From assembly GCF_003123725.1 (NCBI RefSeq), contig NZ_QETA01000001.1, positions 248,001-312,000 on the forward strand: DNA of 64,000 nucleotides, written 5' to 3'. The notes under the pieces were generated by a model, which saw nothing but the letters and a program-made list of their open reading frames with translations, did no database searches and was not told the origin of the DNA. The stretch is from Corticimicrobacter populi. Its GTDB lineage: Bacteria > Pseudomonadota > Gammaproteobacteria > Burkholderiales > Burkholderiaceae_B. Position numbers and translations under genes: made by a program. This document shows, in pieces, positions 57,093-64,000 of the stretch. Numbering within the stretch: position 1 is the first letter of the stretch; the number at the start of each line of letters is the position of its first letter.

Positions 57093-58154
57093 TCAGAACA
57101 GCGACGGATTGCCTGCCGCGCCACGCGGCTGCAGACCCAGGTGACGCCAAGTGGTCTGGGTGGCAATGCGTCCGCGTGGCGTGCGCTGCAGGTAGCCATG
57201 CTGGATCAGGTAGGGTTCGATGACATCCTCGATGGTGTCGCGCTCTTCGCCGACGGCAGCCGCCAGGCTGTCGATACCGACCGGGCCGCCATCGAAGCGG
57301 TGCACGATGGCTTCCAGCAGCTTGCGGTCCATCAGGTCGAGCCCCTGCGGATCGACATCCAGCATGGTGAGCGCGGCATGGGCGACCTGGGCATCTATGA
57401 CGCCATTGGCCTTGACTTCGGCGTAGTCGCGCACGCGGCGCAGCAGGCGGTTGGCGATGCGGGGCGTGCCGCGGGCACGGCGTGCCAGCTCGGCTGCGCC
57501 ATCGGCCGTGATCTGCGCATTGAGCAGTCCCGCACTGCGCGTCACGATGCTGGACAGCTCGTCGGCGGTGTAGAACTCCAGCCGCGAGACAATGCCGAAG
57601 CGGTCGCGCAGTGGGTTGGTGAGCATGCCGGCGCGCGTGGTGGCACCGACCAGCGTGAACGGTTGCAGGTCGAGCTTGACGCTGCGGGCGGCCGGGCCTT
57701 CGCCGATCATGATGTCGATCTGGAAATCCTCCATGGCCGGGTAGAGGATTTCCTCGACCACGGGCGACAGGCGATGGATCTCGTCGATGAACAGCACATC
57801 GTTGCGCTCGAGATTGGTCAGCATGGCGGCCAGGTCGCCGGCACGCTCCAGAACCGGGCCGGAGGTCTGGCGCAATTGTGCACCCATTTCATGGGCGACG
57901 ATGTGGGCCAGCGTGGTCTTGCCCAGGCCGGGCGGGCCGAACAGCAGCACATGATCGAGTGCTTCTTGGCGGCTGCGCGCCGCAGAAATGAAGATCTCCA
58001 GTTGCTCGCGGGTGCGCTGCTGGCCGACATAATCCTGCAGCGCGCGCGGGCGCAGTGCCCGTTCGATGGATTCTTCGTTGGGCGAGGCTGGCTGGGGCGC
58101 GACGATGCGAGGGGCATCGGGCAGGGGGGCGAGCGTATCGGACTGGATGGCCAT
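57093..58154 (-). CDS. ruvB: Holliday junction branch migration helicase RuvB
   Basis: The 353-residue AAA+ motor has Walker A GPPGLGKT (73-80), Walker B FIDEIH (near 124), sensor GATTRAG, arginine-finger region PLRDRFG and a C-terminal winged helix ([18 protein letters not shown]). The ATG at 58154 gives the usual start; the frame continues upstream into the repeat without support. It drives RuvA-dependent branch migration in recombination repair. ruvA and ruvC are not adjacent. Confidence 0.97.
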   Translation of the reverse strand: MAIQSDTLAPLPDAPRIVAPQPASPNEESIERALRPRALQDYVGQQRTREQLEIFISAARSRQEALDHVLLFGPPGLGKTTLAHIVAHEMGAQLRQTSGPVLERAGDLAAMLTNLERNDVLFIDEIHRLSPVVEEILYPAMEDFQIDIMIGEGPAARSVKLDLQPFTLVGATTRAGMLTNPLRDRFGIVSRLEFYTADELSSIVTRSAGLLNAQITADGAAELARRARGTPRIANRLLRRVRDYAEVKANGVIDAQVAHAALTMLDVDPQGLDLMDRKLLEAIVHRFDGGPVGIDSLAAAVGEERDTIEDVIEPYLIQHGYLQRTPRGRIATQTTWRHLGLQPRGAAGNPSLF

Positions 58155-58235
58155 GATGCCGCCATTATGGCATATCCGGGCTGGTTGCATATACAGTGAT
58201 CCGGCAGAGGGCAGATGGTCGCGAACAACCTCCGG

Positions 58236-58284
58236 GTTTTCCCCAGCAATTGTGGATAACCTTGGGCACAAGCCCGGCACATGT
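58236..58284 (+). repeat. Dispersed 49-bp intergenic repeat, copy B (perfect DnaA box)
   Basis: It matches copy A (17748-17796) at 44 of 49 positions by eye. It includes TGTGGATAA (58251-58259), the exact complement of the DnaA box TTATCCACA. It lies in the 300-base gap between ruvB and the divergent MOSC gene. The rest of that gap holds no supported gene. Confidence 0.72.
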
Positions 58285-58454
58285 CAGTCAGATGACGTGG
58301 CCATGCGGGTCCGCCATGGTCTGCTCACGAATTGGGCAGCCTGCTGTTGCAGGGGCTGTCGTCGTCGCCAACGCCGCCGGCAATCCGCCTGCGCTATGCT
58401 AGGAGGCTGAGTGTCGGCAACAGTGCCGGACGCCTGTGGAAACGGCTGACCATC

Positions 58455-59315
58455 ATGAGCATTATCATCAAGAGCCTGCATATCTACCCGATCAAGTCCT
58501 GCGCCGGCATCGACCTGCTGCGCAGCCCGATCAGCGCGGCGGGTCTGCGTCACGATCGGCAATGGATGATCGTGGATACCGCAGGGCGGTTCATGACCCA
58601 GCGCCAGTGGCCGCGCATGGCGCTGATCCGGGTCGGCATCGAGACAGGGACGCTGCGATTGCAGGCACCGGGTCGCGCCGATTGTGCCGTGGATATCGGT
58701 GTGCCGGTGCAGGGTGCCGCAATACAGACAGCCGTCTGGAATGATCCCTTGCATGTGCTTGATATGGGTGATGCGGTGGCTGCCTGGCTGAGTGAAACGC
58801 TGGGTACCGCGTGTCGGCTCGTGGCACAGGACCCTGCACAACGGCGCCTGGCCAGCCTGGAGCGGGTGCAGGCATGGATTGCGCGCCAGGGAGAGACGGA
58901 TTTTCCGCTTGAGCATGCCTTTGGCTTCGCCGATGGTTATCCTTTGCTGGTGACCAGCCAGGGGTCGCTTGAGGAACTGAATCGGGTGATCCAGACCGAC
59001 GGCGACGAGCCAGTCGGGATGGATCGCTTTCGGCCCAATATCGTGCTGGAAGGACTGGAAGGCTACGACGAGGACTATGTGGCGCAATTGCAGATCGGCG
59101 CTGTGCGCATTGCACTGGTCAAGCCGTGCGCACGCTGTTCGATGCCCGATATCGATCCTTTGACCGCAGCTTCCGGCAACCAGCCGGGCAAGGCGCTGGC
59201 GCGAACGCGGCAGCAGGCCGATGGCATCATGTTTGGACAGAACGGCGTGGCATCGGCCCCCGAGGGGGCTGAGTTGCGTGTTGGTCAGGAAGTGGAGATA
59301 GAGTATGCATTTTGA
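58455..59315 (+). CDS. MOSC domain protein (molybdenum-cofactor sulfurase C-terminal type)
   Basis: The 286-residue protein has an N-terminal MOSC_N beta-barrel (SLHIYPIKSCAGIDL, about 6-20) and a MOSC domain (about 125-280) with FRPNIVLEGLEGYDED and the conserved cysteines of VKPCARCSMPDIDP. Such proteins handle sulfur or N-hydroxylated substrates with molybdenum cofactor; E. coli YcbX is a relative. ATG 58455 is preferred; upstream starts run into the intergenic region. Confidence 0.9.
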   Translation: MSIIIKSLHIYPIKSCAGIDLLRSPISAAGLRHDRQWMIVDTAGRFMTQRQWPRMALIRVGIETGTLRLQAPGRADCAVDIGVPVQGAAIQTAVWNDPLHVLDMGDAVAAWLSETLGTACRLVAQDPAQRRLASLERVQAWIARQGETDFPLEHAFGFADGYPLLVTSQGSLEELNRVIQTDGDEPVGMDRFRPNIVLEGLEGYDEDYVAQLQIGAVRIALVKPCARCSMPDIDPLTAASGNQPGKALARTRQQADGIMFGQNGVASAPEGAELRVGQEVEIEYAF

Positions 59316-59324
59316 GTGGATACC

Positions 59325-59711
59325 ATGAGTGACAGGATACGTCTCGACAAATGGCTGTGGGCAGCCCGTTTCTACAAGACACGCAGCCTGGCTTCGGATG
59401 AGATTGGCAAGGGCCGGGTGCAGGTCAATGGCCAGCCGGCCAAGCCGGCCCGGGAGGTCGGGCCGGGCGATCTGGTGATCGTTCGCAAGGAAGATCCGCC
59501 CATCGAGGTGCGGGTACGTGCCGTCAGCGGAGCGCGTGGGCCGGCCACGGTCGCGCGACAACTCTATGAGGAGACGCCCGCCAGCACTGCCGCCCGGGAG
59601 CGGGCCGCCGAGATGCGACGATTGGCACCGGAGCCGGCGCTGGATCTCGAAGCCGGGCGTCCCACCAAGCGCGACCGTCGGCTGATCGACAGGATGCGCG
59701 GGCAGAGTTAG
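59325..59711 (+). CDS. hslR: S4-domain RNA-binding heat-shock protein Hsp15-like
   Basis: The 128-residue protein has an N-terminal S4 domain (MSDRIRLDKWLWAARFYKTRSLASDEIGKGRVQVNGQPAK) and a basic tail, as in Hsp15. Hsp15 rescues 50S subunits carrying stalled nascent chains. The ATG at 59325 lies ten bases after the MOSC stop; a GTG at 59316 is also in frame. The stop codon overlaps the stop of the opposing LysR gene by four bases. Confidence 0.9.
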   Translation: MSDRIRLDKWLWAARFYKTRSLASDEIGKGRVQVNGQPAKPAREVGPGDLVIVRKEDPPIEVRVRAVSGARGPATVARQLYEETPASTAARERAAEMRRLAPEPALDLEAGRPTKRDRRLIDRMRGQS

Positions 59712-60628
59712 CGCGGATCGTCGGCCAGCCGTTCTGCCAGGAATGCGATGAATACCCGCAGCTTGGCGGGCAGGCGGCGCATCGGCGGATACAGGGCCCA
59801 GAGTGCACCGCAATACTGGGTCTGAAATGTCCAGTCCGGCAGGACCCTGACCAGCGCACCCTGCTGCAGCGCTTCCTTCGCCGTGAAATAGGGCAGGCTG
59901 GCAATGCCGAGGTGGCGCAGCACGGCATCGAGCCGTACGCCCGTATGGTTGGCGGCATAGCGCCCCTGTACATCGACGCTCACGGTCTTGCCGTCATGTC
60001 GGAATTTCCAGCGCGCATCGCCCGGCTCCTCGCCCAGGTAGATGCAACTGTGTTGTGAGAGGTCGCCAGGATGCGATGGCGTGCCATGTCGGGCCAGGTA
60101 CGCGGGCGTGGCACAGACCAGATGGCGTATGTCGAACAGCCGCTTGCCCATCAGGCCGGGGGGCGGCTGGTCGGTAATGCGCAGGGCGATATCGATCTGC
60201 CCGTCGATCAGATCCACATAGCGGTCGTCCAGGCGCATCAGCAGATCGATGTGTGGATACTGCGCCAGGAAGTCGGGCATATGGGGATGGACCACAAAGC
60301 GACCGACGGCCTTGGGTACGCTGACCCTGATCTGCCCCTGCGGCGTGTCGTGCAGTTGGCCCGAGACGGCCAATGCCGCCTGGGCAGAGCCCAGCATGTC
60401 GCGGCAGTGGCCATAGACCTGCGTGCCGCTTTCGCTCAATCCCAGTTTACGGGTCGTACGGTGCAGCAAGCGGGTGCCGAGTCCCTTTTCGAGCCGGGCA
60501 ATGGCTCGACTGACGGCAGAGGGGGTCGAACCCAGTTGCCGCGCGGCGGCGGAGAAACTGCCGGCTTCCACGACACAGACGAAAACGGCCATCTCATCCA
60601 TCAGTGCCGTGACCTGATTTGTGCTCAT
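59708..60628 (-). CDS. LysR-family regulator
   Basis: The 306-residue protein has the helix-turn-helix FVCVVEAGSFSAAARQLGSTPSAVSRAIARLEKGLGTRLLHRTTRKL (about 14-60) and a CrgA-like effector domain. It is divergent from the LysE-type exporter gene with an 85-base gap, the arrangement of many lysE/lysR-type pairs, and probably regulates it. Confidence 0.93.
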   Translation of the reverse strand: MSTNQVTALMDEMAVFVCVVEAGSFSAAARQLGSTPSAVSRAIARLEKGLGTRLLHRTTRKLGLSESGTQVYGHCRDMLGSAQAALAVSGQLHDTPQGQIRVSVPKAVGRFVVHPHMPDFLAQYPHIDLLMRLDDRYVDLIDGQIDIALRITDQPPPGLMGKRLFDIRHLVCATPAYLARHGTPSHPGDLSQHSCIYLGEEPGDARWKFRHDGKTVSVDVQGRYAANHTGVRLDAVLRHLGIASLPYFTAKEALQQGALVRVLPDWTFQTQYCGALWALYPPMRRLPAKLRVFIAFLAERLADDPR

Positions 60629-60713
60629 GAGGAATGAATGATTTACATTGGGCGGCTATTATCGCAATCGGCTCCGGTGAATACAATGGCGGCCTGGCAA
60701 ACGGGAGCGTGGC

Positions 60714-61361
60714 ATGACAGGCAGTATCTGGGGTGAATTTCTGGGCTTGGCGCTGATCCATTTCCTGGCCGTCGTGGCTCCTGGACCTGACTTCGCCGTC
60801 ACGGTACGCCAGAGTGTCCGCTATGGCCGCCGGGCCGGGATATTGACTGCGCTGGGTATCGGCCTGGGCATTTCGGTTCATGTGGTCTATACGCTGGTGG
60901 GAGTCAGCGCACTCTTGCATACAACCCCCTGGCTGATGGATGTTGTACGTTTGCTTGGGGGCGGCTATCTGATATACCTGGGTGTGCAGTTCCTGCGCAG
61001 TCGGCCAGCGGGAGCCGATGCGCATGATGCGGAGAGCTCCCAGGAAGCACTTCGCCAGGGGGCGCTCCGTGCGTTCTGGACGGGTTTCCTGACCAATGCC
61101 ACCAATCCAAAGGCGACCTTGTTTTTCCTGGCGGTATTCACGACCGTGGTCAGCACTTCGACGCCGCTGGCGATCCAGGCGCTGTATGGCGTGTGGATGT
61201 GTGTCGTCAATGCACTGTGGTTCGTTCTGGTCAGCCTGATGTTCACCCACCCTGCCGTACGGGCCCGCTTTTTGCGCAGTGGCTGGCTGTTCGAGCGCGC
61301 CATGGGGGTGCTGCTGATCGTGTTTGCGTTGCGACTGCTGCTGGTGGAGTGGATGGGCTGA
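60714..61361 (+). CDS. LysE/RhtB-family amino-acid exporter
   Basis: The 215-residue protein has six hydrophobic segments and the family motif VAPGPDFAVTVRQSVRYGRRAGILTALGIGLGISVHV (about 20-57). It exports an amino acid or derivative; the substrate is not evident. It is divergent from a LysR gene. Confidence 0.92.
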   Translation: MTGSIWGEFLGLALIHFLAVVAPGPDFAVTVRQSVRYGRRAGILTALGIGLGISVHVVYTLVGVSALLHTTPWLMDVVRLLGGGYLIYLGVQFLRSRPAGADAHDAESSQEALRQGALRAFWTGFLTNATNPKATLFFLAVFTTVVSTSTPLAIQALYGVWMCVVNALWFVLVSLMFTHPAVRARFLRSGWLFERAMGVLLIVFALRLLLVEWMG

Positions 61362-61485
61362 GGCTGGACTCGATCACTGCCAGACGCATGTCGATTCGTC
61401 CTGGCAGTGCCGCATGATGTTTTGCTGGGCGTCCACCGCAGCATCCTGCACAATACCGTCAGATTCTGTACTCCAGGTTCTTTTC

Positions 61486-62619
61486 ATGCCCTTTATCCTG
61501 AAACTGCTTGCCGTTGGTCTGTTCCTGCATGGCTATGTGGGCCTGCGCCTGATGCCGGCATTGGCCCTGTCGCCTGGCTGGCAACTGGCAGGGTGCCTGG
61601 TGCTGGCCTTGTCGTTTGTTCTCATCTGCTCGGCATTTCTGCGCCAGCGCACGGCGCAAGGCACATGGGCCGATATCCTGTCCTGGGCCGGATTCATTGC
61701 TCTCGGTGTCTTTTCCTTCCTGCTGGTGGGCACTTTCATCAGGGATGCGGGACTCGGCCTGGCCTGGTTGCTGCAAGGTTTCGATCCCCTGTCTGCAGGG
61801 GTGTTGCGGGGTAGCGCATGGGCCGTCCTGGTCCTGACCCTGGTGGCCAGCCTGGCTGCTGTGTTCAACGCGCGCCGTCTGGCCCAGGTCAAAACGGTGG
61901 AGATTGCATTGCCCGGCCTGCCGCCGGCCCTGGATGGGCTGACCATTGTTCAACTGTCGGATATCCATGTGGGGCCGACGATCAAACGCGGCTATGTCCA
62001 GGGCATCGTGGATGCGGCCAATGCCCTGCAGCCCGATATCATCGCCCTGACCGGCGACCTGGTGGATGGCCAGACTGATGTGCTGGCCCCGCATGTGGCT
62101 CCGCTGGCTGGATTGCGTGCCCGTGACGGTGTGTTCATGGTGACGGGCAATCATGAGTATTACTCGGGTGCTGATGCCTGGGTGGCGGCTTTTCGTGGCC
62201 TGGGCATGACCGTGTTGATGAACCAGCACGTACTGATCCGGCGCGAGGCGGCCCTGTTGGCATTGGCTGGCGTGACCGACTACAGTGGCGGGGTATTCGA
62301 TCCGGCGCATCGCAGTGATCCGGCTGCGGCCGCCACAGGAATTCCCGAAGAGGCAGTACGCATCCTGCTGGCGCATCAGCCGCGCAGTGCTGCAGCAGCC
62401 GAGCGGGCCGGCTTTCGGCTGCAACTGTCCGGCCATACACATGGCGGGCAGTTCGTCCCCTGGAACCTGTTTGTGCCGATGCAGCAGCCTTTCGTGGCCG
62501 GACTCAAGCGCGTGGGCGAACTGCAGGTCTATATCAGTCGTGGAACCGGCTATTGGGGACCACCGATGCGACTGGGCGCACCGTCGGAAATCACGCGGAT
62601 TCGCCTGCGCACCGCGTAG
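61486..62619 (+). CDS. Membrane-anchored metallophosphoesterase
   Basis: The 377-residue protein has about four N-terminal hydrophobic segments (3-22, 27-50, 62-85 and 107-127) and a calcineurin-like phosphoesterase domain: LSDIHVGP (near 160), GDLVDG (near 190), GNHEYY (near 222) and GHTHGGQ (near 320). It is of the YaeI/YkuE type and probably acts on phospholipid- or nucleotide-type substrates at the membrane. CCAGG precedes ATG 61486. Confidence 0.88.
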   Translation: MPFILKLLAVGLFLHGYVGLRLMPALALSPGWQLAGCLVLALSFVLICSAFLRQRTAQGTWADILSWAGFIALGVFSFLLVGTFIRDAGLGLAWLLQGFDPLSAGVLRGSAWAVLVLTLVASLAAVFNARRLAQVKTVEIALPGLPPALDGLTIVQLSDIHVGPTIKRGYVQGIVDAANALQPDIIALTGDLVDGQTDVLAPHVAPLAGLRARDGVFMVTGNHEYYSGADAWVAAFRGLGMTVLMNQHVLIRREAALLALAGVTDYSGGVFDPAHRSDPAAAATGIPEEAVRILLAHQPRSAAAAERAGFRLQLSGHTHGGQFVPWNLFVPMQQPFVAGLKRVGELQVYISRGTGYWGPPMRLGAPSEITRIRLRTA

Positions 62620-62654
62620 CGCACTGCCTGCGGGCGCAGCCCGTCAATGTTGCG

Positions 62655-63206
62655 TCAGCGCGATTCCGGCATCCAGCGTGCAATATCCACGCTGGCTTCG
62701 CCTGCGTCGCCCGATATCCACGCCGACGCGTCCTGTACGTTCACGTTCAGGCTCATGCCGCGTTCGGCCAGTCCAGCCAGGGCCTGCGTGGCATCGGCCG
62801 GCAGGCCGTAGACCGTCAGATTGCGTGTGCGCGTCAGCTTGTTGCGGATACCCGCCCACCATAGCTCGGCATTGCGACCGTAGGCGTACACGATGACCTG
62901 CTGCGCACGGCCGCAGGCTTTGAGCAGACGACGCTCGTCAGGCAAGCCGGTCTCGACCCACAGCTCGATCGCGCCGGTCAGGTCATGGCGCCACAGATCG
63001 GGTTCGTCGGCTTCGCTCAGGCCTCGCGTAAAGGCCAGTCTGTCCTCGGCGTCGGCCTGCAGGGCGAAAGCCAGCAGGCGAACCATCAGGCGTTCGTCGG
63101 TTTCCGACGGGTGGCGGGCCACGGTCACGGCGTGGCTGCCGTAGTAGGCGCGGTCGTTGTCGGCAATATGAATGTCCGCCTTGTAGACGGTAGAGCGCAG
63201 GGCCAT
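62655..63206 (-). CDS. yaeQ: YaeQ family protein
   Basis: The 183-residue protein begins MALRSTVYKADIHIADNDRAYY and contains HPSETDERLMVRLLAFALQADAEDRLAFTRGLSEADEPDLW, the YaeQ signature with a PD-(D/E)XK-like fold. The biochemical role is unclear. ATG 63206 gives the canonical start. It converges with the phosphoesterase gene. Confidence 0.93.
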   Translation of the reverse strand: MALRSTVYKADIHIADNDRAYYGSHAVTVARHPSETDERLMVRLLAFALQADAEDRLAFTRGLSEADEPDLWRHDLTGAIELWVETGLPDERRLLKACGRAQQVIVYAYGRNAELWWAGIRNKLTRTRNLTVYGLPADATQALAGLAERGMSLNVNVQDASAWISGDAGEASVDIARWMPESR

Positions 63207-63337
63207 ATGAGCAGTGAAAGAACAGTAAGAAATCAGCCGGAGAGGTCGAATTATAGGGGGACTGTCGTATGCAATCTTCAATTTGAATGAAGTCGGGTTG
63301 TCAAGGCTTGCGCAGATACCTCAATCCGGTATGCTGA

Positions 63338-64000
63338 ATGCCAGCTTACGATCTTTGCGTAATATTGCCATTGATAACCGACCCTGAAAATCGCATCGTA
63401 TCTGCTTATTTCGAGAAAATAGGCTATACCGGTGCCTGTGCGCCTACTCTGGACACGTTGCGGCGTATCCACCTGTTGCATCCCCTGACGTTGCCATTCG
63501 AGAACCTGGATCCTTTGCTGGCCCGGCCTGTTTCCATCGAGACTGAGGCGGTGGCTGCGAAGCTGCTTGGCCCGGTCCGGCGTGGTGGTTATTGCTTCGA
63601 GCACAATGGCTTGCTGGCCAGTGTGCTCGAACGGTCAGGGTTTCGCATCACCCGGCTGGCGGCCCGCGTGTTGTGGGGCATGTCTGATCAGGCCCTGTCG
63701 CCACGTTCGCACATGCTGTTGCTGGTCCACCTGGACGAGGGAGATTTCGTTGTCGATGTCGGATTTGGCGGTGGTACGCTGACGGCACCACTGCGGCTCG
63801 ATATGACGGGTGAACAGCAGACTCCGCATGGTCTTTATCGGATCGAGCCGCATGGCACCGATTATCTGCTGCAAGCCTGGCGCGAGGCCAGTTGGCGTCC
63901 GGTCTATCGCTTTGACCTAATGCCTTGTCTGCCTGTCGACTACATTGCGACAAATTATTATCTTTCCAACAGTCCGGCGTCGGTTTTCTGCAAAACGCTG
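63338..64000 (+). CDS. Arylamine N-acetyltransferase (3' end outside window)
   Basis: The frame is open for 221 codons to the window edge. It has the NAT catalytic triad: cysteine in RRGGYCFEHN (C86), histidine in SHMLLLV (H125) and aspartate in VVDVGFGG (D140), with LPFENLDPL earlier. NATs acetylate arylamines and hydrazines from acetyl-CoA. From ATG 63338 the cysteine is about 17 residues later than usual (near 69), so a TTG at 63365 or 63371 may be the real start. Confidence 0.88.
   Translation, partial: MPAYDLCVILPLITDPENRIVSAYFEKIGYTGACAPTLDTLRRIHLLHPLTLPFENLDPLLARPVSIETEAVAAKLLGPVRRGGYCFEHNGLLASVLERSGFRITRLAARVLWGMSDQALSPRSHMLLLVHLDEGDFVVDVGFGGGTLTAPLRLDMTGEQQTPHGLYRIEPHGTDYLLQAWREASWRPVYRFDLMPCLPVDYIATNYYLSNSPASVFCKTL

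Overview
The window looks like chromosomal DNA of a G+C-rich betaproteobacterium of the order Burkholderiales, most likely Alcaligenaceae-like (Bordetella/Achromobacter relatives). This rests on gene order (hfq-hflX-hflK-hflC-hisZ-purA; rpsU-dnaG-rpoD followed by a tRNA with a CAT anticodon; tpiA-secG-tRNA-Leu) and on protein character. It is an inference, not a database match. No CRISPR array, transposase or integrase was seen, and most of the window is ordinary core genome.

Layout. 1-1.3 kb: a tri-haem cytochrome c subunit cut by the left edge. 1.5-1.9 kb: two tandem identical tRNA-Leu(CAG) genes. 2-10 kb: RNA and translation genes (rnr, rlmB, a Met/Cys PLP enzyme, hupB, tRNA-Val, rpsO, pnp). 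10-15.4 kb: threonine dehydratase, then a FecI/FecR/TonB-receptor iron-uptake locus whose receptor gene is split by a frameshift. 15.5-19.5 kb: an FAD-linked oxidase, an orphan PIN protein, and a small Xre regulator/membrane-protein pair divergent from a secreted alpha/beta hydrolase across a perfect operator palindrome. 19.5-24.5 kb: tRNA-Arg, -Leu(TAA), -Ser(TGA) and -Leu(GAG), small envelope-stress genes (CsbD, DUF1328, a glycine-zipper lipoprotein, an EF-hand protein), a quinone oxidoreductase, tpiA and secG. 24.6-31.7 kb: hfq, hflX, hflK, hflC, hisZ, purA and a phosphoribosyltransferase. 31.8-36.7 kb: the macromolecular synthesis operon rpsU-dnaG-rpoD and a tRNA with CAT anticodon.

36.7-50.4 kb is the least conserved part. 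It holds an ABC-F ATPase, a predicted small alarmone hydrolase, a compact operon of unrecognised small proteins (two with zinc-ribbon-like cysteines) ending in an M23 peptidase, a DUF523 protein, a MASE1-like diguanylate cyclase, a FUSC-type membrane protein, a 1123-residue ankyrin-repeat protein and yaaA.

50.5-57.1 kb is a catabolic cluster on the minus strand: SDR dehydrogenase, split transketolase (two subunits), then a TRAP transporter (DctP, DctQ, DctM). It is divergent from a GcvA-like LysR regulator, with a clear inverted repeat in the shared promoter region. It has no sugar kinase and I could not assign its substrate; it is the best candidate for an undescribed system here. 57.1-64 kb returns to housekeeping genes: ruvB, a MOSC protein, an Hsp15-like S4 protein, LysR/LysE, a metallophosphoesterase, yaeQ and an arylamine N-acetyltransferase cut by the right edge. 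Two copies of a 49-bp intergenic repeat with a DnaA-box-like core occur about 40 kb apart.
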